DNA of 32,182 bases from CAZPEV01 sp964585635 (GCA_964585635.1 CAZPEV010000014.1:1-32182); one strand, 5' to 3'. Numbered from the stretch's first letter, positions 1 through 7,985 are shown. The notes: a model not told the origin generated them from the letters alone. Made by a program: numbers and translations.

Positions 1-2
1 GC

Positions 3-758
3 GTTCGCGATAACGCCTTCGAGAAACAGGCCTTTAAGCTGAAGAAGGCCGCCAAGCTGCGCATCCTGGCGCTGGGGGAACGGTCCTACAGTGGGGATGA
101 CCTGGTCGACTACGGCTGGATCGTCGATGCCGACAACATGGAAAAGGTCTGGGAGATGGACGGCGATAACACCGCATTCGCAGGCGGAGCCGCCAAGAAC
201 TGCCGCTTCGACGGCATCATCCAACTGCCGGCCGGCACCTATACCGTCTATTATCGCACCGATGATTCCCATGCCTATGGCGACTGGAACGCCGCCCGAC
301 CGTTCGATTATGCTGACTGGGGCATATCTCTGTATGGCGTGGGGGCGGAGCCGTCATCGAATGACTTTACCCTGCTCGACGCCGTGCAGCCGGGTGGTAA
401 TGTCCTGATTAATATGACCGGCCTTGGGGATGACGAAGACGTCGAGCGGGAATTTACCATAACCAAACCGACCACGGTACGAATCGTCGCTTTGGGTGAA
501 GGCAAGTCTCACGATATGTTTGACTACGGCTGGATCGAAAACAAATCCACGGGGCGGAAAATCTGGACGATGAGATATGAAGATACCGAACCGGCCGGCG
601 GTGCCTCCAAAAACCGGCTCGCGATCGAGACCTTGGCGCTTGAGAAGGGAACCTATATTGCCCATTTCGTGACCGATGATTCCCATTCCTATGCTGAGTT
701 CAACGCTGCACCGCCGGATGATCCCGAGCGATGGGGGATAACGATAACGCAAAAATGA
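3..758 (+). CDS. Tandem-repeat hypothetical protein, 3' part only
   Basis: The reading frame is open from the left edge, so the N-terminus lies outside the window; 251 residues are visible. The visible part holds two copies of a roughly 90-110 residue unit. Shared landmarks are an Arg-Ile-(Leu/Val)-Ala-Leu-Gly-Glu strand, a DYGWI motif, an Ala-Gly-Gly-Ala-(Ala/Ser)-Lys-Asn stretch, a GTY strand followed by a (Tyr/Phe)-x-Thr-Asp-Asp-Ser-His motif, and a final Trp-Gly-Ile strand. The alternation of short hydrophobic strands suggests beta-sandwich repeats, probably in an exported or surface protein. I do not recognise the family. An internal ATG at 138 is unlikely to be the start because the first repeat already begins upstream of it. 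A strong terminator follows 40 bases after the stop. Confidence 0.75.
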   Translation, partial: VRDNAFEKQAFKLKKAAKLRILALGERSYSGDDLVDYGWIVDADNMEKVWEMDGDNTAFAGGAAKNCRFDGIIQLPAGTYTVYYRTDDSHAYGDWNAARPFDYADWGISLYGVGAEPSSNDFTLLDAVQPGGNVLINMTGLGDDEDVEREFTITKPTTVRIVALGEGKSHDMFDYGWIENKSTGRKIWTMRYEDTEPAGGASKNRLAIETLALEKGTYIAHFVTDDSHSYAEFNAAPPDDPERWGITITQK

Positions 759-798
759 CAAGCGACCTGTACGCAACGCAACCAACCTAACCCTCCCC

Positions 799-840
799 GC
801 GGCCCAAGGATCCCAACCCTCCCTTGGGCCGCTTCTTTTT
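799..840 (+). terminator. Rho-independent terminator
   Basis: A perfect 11-bp GC-rich stem (799-809 pairing with 822-832) with a 12-base loop is followed by TTCTTTTT. It closes the tandem-repeat gene and isolates it from the sucCD pair. Confidence 0.9.
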
Positions 841-878
841 CCGAACGCAAAACCTCAAGAGACGGCGTCAGATCAAAC

Positions 879-906
879 TTGACAAGCCTTGGCGTAGTCG
901 TAGATT
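879..906 (+). promoter_or_regulatory. Sigma70-like promoter for sucCD
   Basis: A consensus -35 box TTGACA (879-884) is followed after 16 bases by TAGATT (901-906), which matches 4 of 6 bases of the -10 consensus. It lies just after the upstream terminator and about 120 bases before the sucC start. Between promoter and gene there is an imperfect inverted repeat (GAGGCCGAA near 960 against TTCGGCCCTC near 990). No transcription start has been shown. Confidence 0.45.
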
Positions 907-1028
907 GACGCCGGGCCGGGGAAAGCGCCAGTCGCTCCTAGGTCCGCATTCCCGAGCATGAGGCCGAAGAACTTCGTTGCTTGTCATTCGGCCCTCGGAT
1001 AGGCCCCAATCGATGAGGGTATCGCTCT

Positions 1029-2234
1029 ATGAGACTTTATGAACACGAAGGGAAAAGGCTCTTCCGGTCATTCGCCATTCCGGTGCCCGAGGGGGCGCTG
1101 GCCGACACCCCTGATGAGGTTCGCGCAGTCGTCGCCGGCATGGAACGGCCGGTCGTGCTTAAAGCGCAGGTGTTGACCGGCGGCCGAGGCAAGGCAGGAG
1201 GGATCAAGACCGCCGAAACGCCCGATCAGGCCCGCGCCGTCGCCGAACGGCTTATTGGGATGACCATCAATTCCTATCCGGTGGAACGGATTCTGGTCGA
1301 GCCGAAGCTGGACATCGTCTCCGAATTCTATCTGGGCGTCACCCTCGACCGGGTCAATTATCGGTTGGTGATCATCGGGTCTTCGGCCGGCGGGGTTGAT
1401 ATCGAGGATACCGCCGCGCAAGATCCCAGCAAGATCATCAAGCTGGCGCTGGAAATCGACGAGCCGCTGTATAGCTTCGATGCCCTCTATCTGGCCAAGC
1501 TGATCGGCTTCAGCAGAGATCAGGTCAAAGCCGCACAGGGCATCATCATGTCACTCTACAAGCTCTTCAAAGCCTACGACGCCAAGCTGGCCGAGATCAA
1601 CCCGCTGGCAGTCTTGTCCGATGGCCGCCTGATCGCCGCCGACGCCCGCGTCTCGCTCGATGATGACGCCCTGTTCCGCCATCCCGACCTGAAAGAGATG
1701 GGCATCGATCAGCGCCATGAAGAAGGGGAACTGACGCCGCGCGAAAAGCAGGCGACCGCTTGGGGCATACCATATCTTGACCTGGACGGCAACATCGGCA
1801 TGTTTCCCGGAGGCGCCGGGTTTGGCATCATGGGCAACGATTTCATCCATTACTTCGGCGGCCGCCCGGCCAATTTCATGGACAGCGGCGGCGGGCCGAC
1901 CCCGGAACGGATCGCGCAAATGCTGGTGCTCCTCGACGAAAATCCCAACGTCAAGGCCATCTTCGGCGCCCGCTTCGGCGGGATTTCCCGGTGCGATGAT
2001 TTCGCCAAAGGGGTCATCAAGTTCCTCCAGGAACATGGCCTGTCCAAGCCGATGGTGATGCGGATGACCGGCAATATGTGGCAGGAGGGAGTCCGCCTCT
2101 TTGACGACGCGCGGCGGGGGAATCCGGACCTGTTCCGCCAAATCGAAGCCCATGGAATCGAAACGCCGATCGAGCAGATCGCCCGACGCGCCGTGGAACT
2201 AGCTGCCGGCGCTTCGGCGGGGGAGGTGCGCTGA
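1029..2234 (+). CDS. sucC: Succinate-CoA ligase-type beta subunit
   Basis: This is the ATP-grasp (beta) subunit of an ADP/GDP-forming acyl-CoA synthetase, which makes or cleaves an acyl-CoA with nucleotide coupling in the cytoplasm. Its 401 residues are close to the family norm of about 390. Visible family motifs are the N-terminal YEHEGKRLF, the GGRGKAGG nucleotide-binding loop, EINPL with a downstream Asp for Mg binding, the LDGNIG strand and SGGGPTPERI. The start has a GAGGG-like ribosome site and aligns with other family members. One region is unusual: the normal N-(I/L)-F-G-G-I-V-R-C-D loop reads ARFGGISRCD here. Related enzymes (malate-CoA ligase, citryl-CoA synthetase) share this fold, so the substrate is not proven. 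The gene is coupled to the alpha subunit by a one-base stop/start overlap. Confidence 0.88.
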   Translation: MRLYEHEGKRLFRSFAIPVPEGALADTPDEVRAVVAGMERPVVLKAQVLTGGRGKAGGIKTAETPDQARAVAERLIGMTINSYPVERILVEPKLDIVSEFYLGVTLDRVNYRLVIIGSSAGGVDIEDTAAQDPSKIIKLALEIDEPLYSFDALYLAKLIGFSRDQVKAAQGIIMSLYKLFKAYDAKLAEINPLAVLSDGRLIAADARVSLDDDALFRHPDLKEMGIDQRHEEGELTPREKQATAWGIPYLDLDGNIGMFPGGAGFGIMGNDFIHYFGGRPANFMDSGGGPTPERIAQMLVLLDENPNVKAIFGARFGGISRCDDFAKGVIKFLQEHGLSKPMVMRMTGNMWQEGVRLFDDARRGNPDLFRQIEAHGIETPIEQIARRAVELAAGASAGEVR

Positions 2235-3100
2235 TGGCCATATTGGTAAACAAGAAATCCAAGGTGATGGTGCAGGGCATCACCGGTGCCGCCGGCGCCT
2301 ATCATGCCGACCGGATGATTACCTACGGTACCAACATCGTCGGCGGCGTCACCCCCGGCAAAGGGGGTCAAAAGGTTCACGACCGCCCGGTCTTTGACAC
2401 TTGCCTCGAATGCGTCGATTACACCGGCGCCGATACCTCCGTGATCTTCCTTCCCGCCCAGTTTGTCAAGGAAGCGGCCATCGAATCTATCCGCGCCGGG
2501 GTCAAGTTCGTCGTGGTCGTCCCCGAGCATATCCCTATCTTCGACATGCTCGCCATCCGTAAAGAAGCGCAGAAGAACGCCGTCACGGTGATCGGCGGAA
2601 ACACCCCCGGAATTATCACGCCGGGCGAGGCCAACCTTGGGATCATCCCGGATGTCGCCTTCACCCCCGGCCGGGTCGGGATCGTGTCCCGCTCCGGCTC
2701 GATTATCTACTATGTCGCCGACACCCTTACCCGCACCGGGTTCGGCGAATCGACCTGCGTCGGGCTGGGAGGTGACCCTGTCCTGGGGAGCACCTTCTCC
2801 GAGATTTTGTGGGAGTTCGAGTGCGATCCCGCCACCAAGGCAGTGGTCATGACCGGCGAGATTGGCGGCGTGTACGAGGAGATGGCGGTCGATACCATCC
2901 GGGGCATGAAAAAGCCGGTGCTGGTGATGATCGGCGGGATGTTTGCGCCTCCCGGCAAGCGGATGGGTCACGCCGGCGCCATCGTGGAAGGGAAGATGGG
3001 CACGGCGCGCGAGAAGCTGGATATCTTGGCCTCGGCCGGCGCGCATCCCTGCCAGGTTTTCCTGGACATCCCCGAGACCCTGAAAAAACTCGGGGTGTGA
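2234..3100 (+). CDS. sucD: Succinate-CoA ligase-type alpha subunit
   Basis: This is the CoA-binding and phosphohistidine subunit that works with the preceding beta subunit. Its 288 residues match the family size (289 in E. coli). It has the N-terminal Rossmann CoA-binding start (VQGITGAAG), the GGVTPGKGG loop, the RSGS and GGDP motifs, and the phosphohistidine motif GKRMGHAGAI with His at residue 246. The usual GPNCPG motif reads GGNTPG, which is a clear departure from canonical SucD. Together with the altered loop in the beta subunit, this leaves room for a related substrate such as citrate or malate. The start ATG overlaps the sucC stop by one base (TGATG), so the two are translated as a pair. 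A weak GC-rich hairpin (3120-3136) follows. Confidence 0.9.
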   Translation: MAILVNKKSKVMVQGITGAAGAYHADRMITYGTNIVGGVTPGKGGQKVHDRPVFDTCLECVDYTGADTSVIFLPAQFVKEAAIESIRAGVKFVVVVPEHIPIFDMLAIRKEAQKNAVTVIGGNTPGIITPGEANLGIIPDVAFTPGRVGIVSRSGSIIYYVADTLTRTGFGESTCVGLGGDPVLGSTFSEILWEFECDPATKAVVMTGEIGGVYEEMAVDTIRGMKKPVLVMIGGMFAPPGKRMGHAGAIVEGKMGTAREKLDILASAGAHPCQVFLDIPETLKKLGV

Positions 3101-3119
3101 TCTCTGATCCCTGCGTAGG

Positions 3120-3145
3120 GGCCGGATTTCCCGGCCAATTTCCTT
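3120..3145 (+). terminator. Weak terminator-like hairpin after sucCD
   Basis: GGCCGG (3120-3125) and CCGGCC (3131-3136) form a 6-bp stem with a 5-base loop, followed by AATTTCCTT rather than a clean T-run. It lies 20 bases after the sucD stop. It is a plausible but weak end of the operon. Confidence 0.3.
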
Positions 3146-3202
3146 GTGCCCGGCCCGCCGCGGCGGGTCCAAATCGGCCGGGGCGCCTGACCTATCACCG
3201 TC

Positions 3203-3230
3203 TGTCATGCTGAGCGAAGCGAAGCATCTC
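3203..3230 (+). repeat. Short dispersed intergenic repeat (TCATGCTGAGCGAAGCG type)
   Basis: The sequence contains TCATGCTGAGCGAAGCG followed by AAGCATCTC, with ATGCT (3207-3211) and AGCAT (3223-3227) as inverted ends. From memory, very similar elements are scattered between genes in many unrelated environmental genomes. Only one copy is seen in this window. The rest of 3137-3419 shows no credible gene; the long reading frames there are antisense extensions of sucCD. Confidence 0.45.
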
Positions 3231-3419
3231 TTGACCGGAATCAGATCAAACCCCGCACTTCTCCCAAGGTGATACGTTCTGCGAAACGTTCCGCACGGTC
3301 GGGAACCCCTTCCTGACCGCCCTCCCGTAGGATGGTGTTCCGAGTCGCGCCTGCAGGACGGCACGAGAAACCCGACAATTCTATTTCGACCCCGTTCTGA
3401 ATAATATCTGCAATTTACA

Positions 3420-3448
3420 TTGACTTTGTTGCCTGCCTCATATATTTT
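3420..3448 (+). promoter_or_regulatory. Putative promoter of the barrel gene
   Basis: TTGACT at 3420-3425 is followed after 17 bases by TATTTT (3443-3448) within the AT-rich stretch CATATATTTTG; TATATT at 15 bases is the alternative. It lies about 125 bases upstream of the barrel gene, leaving a long leader that contains a strong inverted repeat. Confidence 0.4.
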
Positions 3449-3456
3449 GATACCAG

Positions 3457-3491
3457 CCTGGCAGGCTTTGAACGGGCAAAGCCCTGTCAGG
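3457..3491 (+). repeat. Inverted repeat in the leader of the barrel gene
   Basis: CCTGGCAGGCTTTG and CAAAGCCCTGTCAGG form a near-perfect arm pair of about 14 bp around a 6-base loop. It lies directly downstream of the putative promoter and 84 bases before the start codon. It could be an operator or a leader RNA hairpin. It is not a terminator, as no T-run follows. Confidence 0.55.
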
Positions 3492-3574
3492 TCGATTTGC
3501 GCACCATAGATTGATCCATCATGTCGTCGTCACATTCATATGGTGATTAATCGTCGCCAAAGAGAGGAGTAAGC

Positions 3575-4213
3575 ATGAAATCAACGGCTATTGCGGCAAT
3601 CGTCTCTTTGATGATGGTCGCGGTATTGACCCGTCCGGCGGAGGCGAAATCAAACACCGAATACGGGATCAAAATAGGGTTGGCCTCATCAAAAGTCGTG
3701 GGTGACGTCAAAGATGTTCTTTACTCGGATATGAAGGCGAGACTGGGCGCTTCCCTCGGCGGATTTGCCATGATTCCCTTTGTGAGGAATATATATATTC
3801 AGCCGGAAGTATGCTACACGGTGAAGGGGGCACGATCGGCGACCGATGATAATGGCGCCGTTCGCTTGACCTACCTGGAGTTTCCAGTTCTTCTTAAGCT
3901 GATGGCCGTAACCCACGGTCCGGCTCAACCTTTCCTGACCATTGGGCCGGCCGTCGGATTTCTCCTGAGTTCGGAATACGAATTCGGGAATCTTGATGCT
4001 GACCTAATGAGTATCACCCTGAAAATGGATGGCAGCTTGGTCATCGGCGGGGGACTTCATATGCCGTATGGCAAACGGAAATTCGTGATGGATGGCAGGT
4101 ACATGGCAGGGTTCATCGATATCTATGATGATAAAGGTCATCCTATCCCGCCCAACAGGAAGCTGGCCATAAAGAACCGGAGCGTAGTCATCACGCTTGG
4201 CTACGCATTTTAG
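3575..4213 (+). CDS. Outer membrane beta-barrel protein
   Basis: The 212-residue product begins with a signal peptide (MKSTAIAAIVSLMMVAVL followed by a PAEAKS cleavage region). Alternating amphipathic strands follow, such as YGIKIGLASS, NIYIQPEVCYTVKG, YLEFPVLLKLMA, PFLTIGPAVGFLL, GSLVIGGGLHM and FVMDGRYMAGF. It ends in a C-terminal Phe (TLGYAF), the usual assembly signal for outer-membrane proteins. The pattern fits the small porin-like / PorT-like barrel family (outer membrane protein beta-barrel domain). A clear GAGAGGAG ribosome site precedes the ATG. It appears monocistronic, with its own promoter-like site, leader hairpin and terminator. Its cargo or function cannot be told from sequence. 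Confidence 0.85.
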   Translation: MKSTAIAAIVSLMMVAVLTRPAEAKSNTEYGIKIGLASSKVVGDVKDVLYSDMKARLGASLGGFAMIPFVRNIYIQPEVCYTVKGARSATDDNGAVRLTYLEFPVLLKLMAVTHGPAQPFLTIGPAVGFLLSSEYEFGNLDADLMSITLKMDGSLVIGGGLHMPYGKRKFVMDGRYMAGFIDIYDDKGHPIPPNRKLAIKNRSVVITLGYAF

Positions 4214-4256
4214 GGCCGATGGGATAAATGTCCTTCCCCAGTCATGGATTCTTGGC

Positions 4257-4291
4257 GCGGTCAGCCCGCCGGTGGCGGGCTTCCTGACCGC
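4257..4291 (+). terminator. Hairpin terminator after the barrel gene
   Basis: GCGGTCAG / TGACCGC outer arms enclose a second stem (CCCGCC / GGCGGG with a GGT loop). The sequence continues as AGAATTTTG. It lies 44 bases after the stop codon. The T-tract is modest. Confidence 0.5.
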
Positions 4292-4363
4292 AGAATTTTG
4301 TGCATCGCGCATGCCGTTAAGCGCCAATGCTTAATCTCCCCGCCGCGCCCAATGCTTAGGCCT

Positions 4364-4641
4364 ATTTCACTACAACATCGATGTTGAACGCAACTCCGCC
4401 GGCATTATTGGGGGTAACCCCCGAGGAGGAAGACCTATGTCCAGGTACCGTATGCCCAAGCGCATACCCCCCGCCGGGGGGGCAGGGGAGAGAGATGGAA
4501 GACCATGTACCAAAACATGGGGCCCCCGGAAAATGACAAAACGAACCCAATTTCCGTCGTCATCGACGGCCATATCCGATTGTGCAACATATGAATGGCG
4601 CTCGAACCATCATTTTTGCGCGCACCCAAAAATTGGGTTAG
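4364..4641 (+). repeat. Dispersed repeat, copy A
   Basis: This stretch is clearly related to the reverse complement of 30034-30298. Both begin with TTCACTACAAC, then TCGATGTTGAA, then GCAACTCCGCC. After a variable middle, both carry TGGGGCCCCC, GAAAATGAC, AAACGAACCCAAT and finally CCAAAAATTGGGTTAG. Copy A also holds a G/C-rich hairpin near 4455-4490. Translated frames through it are not genes: similarity between the copies runs over both coding-like and non-coding-like parts, and no ribosome site fits. There is no transposase inside. It looks like a non-autonomous intergenic repeat. Confidence 0.75.
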
Positions 4642-4673
4642 TTTCGAGCAAAAGATCCCGTTACTCCTCAAGC

Positions 4674-4716
4674 CGCCCCTTTCCCTGGGGGAGAGGGGTT
4701 TGGGGTGAGGGTGATT
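4674..4716. repeat. Intergenic G-rich repeat (CCCTGGGGGAGAGGGG type)
   Basis: CGCCCCTTTCCCTGGGGG, then AGAGGGGTTTGGGGTGAGGG, makes an imperfect hairpin (CCCCT...AGGGG). From memory, this sequence type is a widespread short intergenic repeat in bacterial genomes. The remainder of 4717-4925 up to the tRNA shows no supportable gene. Confidence 0.5.
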
Positions 4717-4925
4717 CACTCCGCCCCAACCCAGCCATGCTTGTCCAACGAAATTTCTCACCAAATTCGGAGGCGGCCAATGACAAATCGTTATCTATTT
4801 TTCGTTCTGTGCAACCGGAGGCGGTTTTCTTGCACGGCGATACAATTCTACCGATACCATATGAAGGCGGCCGGCCGTGTCTCAACCAAAGGCCGGCCCG
4901 CCGCGTATGACCTGAAGCACAATAC

Positions 4926-4999
4926 AGGCCGGTCGTCCAATGGAAGGACGTCGGACTTTGGATCCGATAATGGAGGTTCGAGCCCTCCCCGGCCTGCCA
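4926..4999 (+). tRNA. tRNA-Gln (anticodon UUG), with encoded CCA
   Basis: A complete cloverleaf can be drawn. The acceptor arms AGGCCGG and CCGGCCT pair perfectly and are followed by discriminator G and an encoded CCA (4997-4999). The D-stem is GTCC/GGAC. The anticodon stem is TCGGA/TCCGA with loop CTTTGGA, giving anticodon TTG. The variable loop is 4 bases and the T-stem is GGAGG/CCTCC with loop TTCGAGC. The anticodon decodes CAA glutamine codons. No duplicated 3' end suggestive of an integration site was found in the window. Confidence 0.96.
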
Positions 5000-5123
5000 A
5001 TGAAAATATCTCTCCCTTCAGCGAAAATATATTCAACCTTTTCCACCCCTCCGTCGATATAATAAATAGGGTCGGCTCGACGGCTAGCATCCGGGGTCAC
5101 TGTAAAGTTCCTCGTTAATGCGT

Positions 5124-5154
5124 GACCGGACCGTTTCGAGACCGGCCTTTTTTT
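5124..5154 (+). terminator. Possible terminator between tRNA-Gln and the glycosyltransferase
   Basis: A weak stem (CCGG at 5126-5129 with CCGG at 5143-5146 and little further pairing) is followed by seven Ts (5148-5154). The T-run is good but the stem is poor. It could end the tRNA transcript. Confidence 0.3.
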
Positions 5155-5235
5155 ATGGGGGTATATCCGTCACCGCCCGCCCGCCGCCGATTTTTCCTTG
5201 ACATACACCATCGGCCTTGCCAGCTTGACAGCAAC

Positions 5236-6771
5236 ATGCGGAATGTCGTGCAACAGGCATGGAGGCTGATCCAGCGGCATCCCCTGGCTTTTGTGCTGGC
5301 CGTCGCGCTGGCGGTGCGGCTCGTGGCGGTCATCTACTCCAGGGGATTCATCCACTCCGACGACCATTTTGACACCATCGAAGTCGCCTATGACTGGCTC
5401 CGCAACGGCCTCTGGGGCAGTGATGGCCTCCTGCGATGGAAAGACCAGTCCGGCGTCACCGTCGGCCGCTTCCCGCTCTATACCCTTTTTCTCTATGCCA
5501 TCATGAAAGCCTATCACGTGATGGGGATATCATCGCTCAACACCATGATGTACGGCATCCGCCTCATCCACGCGCTGATATCTCTTTTGCCGGTCTGGGC
5601 AATCTTCCGTGTCACGCAGCGGGTCACCGGACAAAACGACTGGGCGATCATCGGCGGGCTTGCGGCCGGCCTGCATTTCGCAATGCCGTTTCTCGGCGTA
5701 CGCAACCTGATCGAGATGGTCGGCGGCAACATCTGGATCGTCACCCTTTACTTCCTTTATCGTTTCCGGGATGATAAACATGCGGGATGGCTATATGCCG
5801 CCGGCCTTATCGCCGGGCTGGCCTGGATGATCCGCTTCCAAATCGCCTTTGCTATCCTGCCCATCCCCCTCCTGCTCTGGGGGCAGTCGCGGTCGCTTCG
5901 TCCTGCCCTGCAGTTCACTATCGCCGTCGGGTCGATGCTCGTCCTATCGGGAATCGTCGATGCTCTCCTGGTCGGCAAATTCGCCGCTACCACGATCAAC
6001 AACTTGGCCATCAATACCCGCCTTGGTCCACGGTACGGCACGGTGCCGCTTCTGTCTCCTCTGGTGATCCTTTTGGCATTCATCCCGCCGTTCTCGCTTC
6101 TGCTTGTATATTTGGCGGCCGCATCATCCTTCTGGAAAAACCATCGCCTGCTCGTGATCAGCACCCTTTTCTTCATCGTCATCCATATGCTGCACGCCAA
6201 TCAGCAGGAGCGGTTCATGGTGCCGATCTTCCCGGCTCTTATCTTGATAGCGGTGCTGGCGGTCTGGAGCCAATTTCGGCGACGGGGCTATGTCGTCTAT
6301 AATCAGACGATATGGAGATATCTGTCGTGGTGGACGCTGGCCGTGAATCTCGTCCTGCTTGCTTTCTTTACCGGAGCCTATGGACACAAGGGGATGATTG
6401 AACCGCTCGTTTGGATCAGCCGGATGAATCCTCGCCCGCGCGTGATGGTCGTCCAGCCCGACCTCAAGCGGTGGATGCCGATTGACTATGCCGGCCTGGA
6501 GCCGCTGAAGCGAAAATATGTCCGTTCCTGGGATGATTTGAGCCGTGTCCGCCCGGAGGAACGCGGTCCGGGAGCGTTCGACCTCTTCCTCCTCTATCCC
6601 CAGAACGCCGGGGATCTGCAGGCCTATCTTGATTCCGTCCAGAATCATTATGGCCCGGTCCGCGAAGTCGGAAAATTCCCGTCGTCATGGTACGACCGGG
6701 TGATGCATACGTTCAACCCCGGCCATTACGGTAGGATGGAGGCCGCGGTGTATGGACCTTCGGGACTGTGA
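5236..6771 (+). CDS. GT22-like polytopic glycosyltransferase
   Basis: The 511-residue product is a multi-spanning membrane protein with about nine to eleven hydrophobic segments. After the first segment comes an acidic loop motif HSDDHFDTIE. Later the motif HANQQERFMVPIFPAL resembles the HKEERF loop of the ALG9/PIG-B family (GT22), whose members transfer sugars from polyprenyl-phosphate donors. The C-terminal 120 residues are soluble. I infer a lipid-linked sugar transferase facing the periplasm; donor and acceptor are unknown. The start is uncertain: ATG 5236 is chosen because it directly precedes the first membrane segment, but it has no good ribosome site. GTG 5122 and ATG 5155 are alternatives. 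The gene converges with the hydrolase gene, 34 bases apart. Confidence 0.75.
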   Translation: MRNVVQQAWRLIQRHPLAFVLAVALAVRLVAVIYSRGFIHSDDHFDTIEVAYDWLRNGLWGSDGLLRWKDQSGVTVGRFPLYTLFLYAIMKAYHVMGISSLNTMMYGIRLIHALISLLPVWAIFRVTQRVTGQNDWAIIGGLAAGLHFAMPFLGVRNLIEMVGGNIWIVTLYFLYRFRDDKHAGWLYAAGLIAGLAWMIRFQIAFAILPIPLLLWGQSRSLRPALQFTIAVGSMLVLSGIVDALLVGKFAATTINNLAINTRLGPRYGTVPLLSPLVILLAFIPPFSLLLVYLAAASSFWKNHRLLVISTLFFIVIHMLHANQQERFMVPIFPALILIAVLAVWSQFRRRGYVVYNQTIWRYLSWWTLAVNLVLLAFFTGAYGHKGMIEPLVWISRMNPRPRVMVVQPDLKRWMPIDYAGLEPLKRKYVRSWDDLSRVRPEERGPGAFDLFLLYPQNAGDLQAYLDSVQNHYGPVREVGKFPSSWYDRVMHTFNPGHYGRMEAAVYGPSGL

Positions 6772-6805
6772 TTGCATGCGCCCACACATCGTCCGGGCAC
6801 AGGCA

Positions 6806-7645
6806 CTATTTGACATGCTTGGCGATAAACTCGGTGAGCGCTTTATCGTAGGAATCGGAATTGATCAGGAACCCTTCGTTGTGCGATCCCGACAAACGCA
6901 AGAACTCCTTCGGTTCGTTCGCCGCTGCGAAGAGCTCCTCGCCGTGGCTGAACGGCACCAGGTCATCATCGGGGCTATGGATAATCAACACCGGCGCGGT
7001 CACCTGCCCAATCCTCGATCTCGAGTCATACCTAAATCGGGACAGCCATCGAACCGGCAGGAAGGGATAATGTTTGGCGGCAATGTCCGGAATCGAGGTG
7101 AAGGATGACTCCACGATGAGTCCCCCCACGCGATGATGCGCCGCCAGCCATATCGCCAGCGCCCCGCCCAGCGAACGCCCGAAAACGATTATCCGGTCGG
7201 CCGGGATCCGCTTCCGCTCGGTGAGATACTCCCAGGCCGCCTCGACGTCACGGTATGTTCCCGCCTCATTCGGAGTACCCTCGCTCCTCCCGTATCCGCG
7301 ATAATCGAAGGCGAAGACGTCCAGGCGAAGGCGATGGAACTGCTCAATCGAGGCCAACCGATCAGAGATATTCCCGGCGTTGCCGTGGCAAAAGAGGAGC
7401 GTTGCCCGCGCCGAATCGGATGGGACAAACCAGCCATGCAGCCTAATACCGTCGACTGCCCCGAAATCGACCTCTTCGTAGGCCAGGCCGATTTGGGTTG
7501 GCGTCGTATGGATCGCGCGGGTCGGAAAATAGAGCATCCGCGGCTGGGCGATGTAGACGACGGTCAGCATCCCCAAGTAGATCACTACCACTGCCACAAC
7601 GATCAACCAGACCATACGTCCCCAGATATTGATTGGCCCGTTCAC
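6806..7645 (-). CDS. Membrane-anchored alpha/beta hydrolase (BEM46/YfhR type)
   Basis: The 279-residue protein has an N-terminal membrane anchor (residues about 11-33) and then an alpha/beta hydrolase domain. The oxyanion region is LLFCHGNAGN, the nucleophile elbow GRSLGG puts Ser at 158, the acid is in HSPDDDLVP (around residue 227), and the catalytic His is in GSHNEGF (255). DYRGYGRSEG is typical of the BEM46/ABHD13/ABHD17 group. Relatives are serine esterases or depalmitoylases; the substrate here is unknown. The gene is probably expressed alone from a promoter at 7700-7729 with a palindrome near the expected transcription start. Confidence 0.85.
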   Translation of the reverse strand: MNGPINIWGRMVWLIVVAVVVIYLGMLTVVYIAQPRMLYFPTRAIHTTPTQIGLAYEEVDFGAVDGIRLHGWFVPSDSARATLLFCHGNAGNISDRLASIEQFHRLRLDVFAFDYRGYGRSEGTPNEAGTYRDVEAAWEYLTERKRIPADRIIVFGRSLGGALAIWLAAHHRVGGLIVESSFTSIPDIAAKHYPFLPVRWLSRFRYDSRSRIGQVTAPVLIIHSPDDDLVPFSHGEELFAAANEPKEFLRLSGSHNEGFLINSDSYDKALTEFIAKHVK

Positions 7646-7677
7646 GCCTTACGATCCTATCCTGCCGCCCCGAATGG

Positions 7678-7693
7678 CGGCTGCCGGCAGCCG
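7678..7693. promoter_or_regulatory. Perfect 16-base palindrome near the hydrolase promoter
   Basis: CGGCTGCC followed by GGCAGCCG is a perfect palindrome just downstream of the predicted -10 of the minus-strand promoter (7700-7705). A partly overlapping alternative hairpin (GCCGCC 7664-7669 with GGCGGC 7676-7681) could compete with it. It is operator-like by position; no regulator is known. Confidence 0.35.
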
Positions 7694-7699
7694 TTTGTC

Positions 7700-7729
7700 A
7701 GAATAACCATCCATAACAGGTTTTGTCAA
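7700..7729 (-). promoter_or_regulatory. Putative promoter of the hydrolase gene
   Basis: On the minus strand a consensus TTGACA (7724-7729) is followed after 18 bases by TATTCT (7700-7705), 4 of 6 matches to the -10 box. It sits 55 bases upstream of the hydrolase start codon. Confidence 0.4.
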
Positions 7730-7925
7730 TGTAAAGTACCGGGAGCGGGGGGACACTCCTCTGTCAAGCCCTTATCGATTGCGTACAAAATGGACAACTG
7801 CATCCAGCGCGAGGAATATCGATATCTGTATATTATCCTTGAGGTGAGACTTCTTATTATTGGTGTATTATGATGTGGTGTAATATGTTACTAATCAAAC
7901 CATGATTTGTCGTCATTCCCGTCTA

Positions 7926-7948
7926 CGGAGATCAAATCAGGATCTCCG
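7926..7948. repeat. Hairpin upstream of the 2-oxoacid operon
   Basis: CGGAGATC (7926-7933) and GATCTCCG (7941-7948) form a perfect 8-bp stem with a 7-base loop, flanked on both sides by CATTCCCG. It lies about 40 bases before the operon promoter and could be an upstream regulatory site. The region 7730-7925 is AT-rich and holds no supportable gene. Confidence 0.4.
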
Positions 7949-7985
7949 CATTCCCGCGATTAGTGATTTATTTCACAATTGTGCC

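Noticed and set aside
1850..3364. Long antisense frame (504 codons) opposite sucC/sucD
   Set aside because: It lies opposite well-supported genes, is rich in His/Gly/Arg/Asp typical of antisense of GC-rich codons, and shows no family features.
4437..4910. 157-codon plus-strand frame through the repeats near the tRNA
   Set aside because: It is made of intergenic repeats and has no ribosome site or domain.
4926..4999. Possible integration site at the tRNA-Gln 3' end
   Set aside because: No second copy of the tRNA 3' end and no integrase gene in the window.
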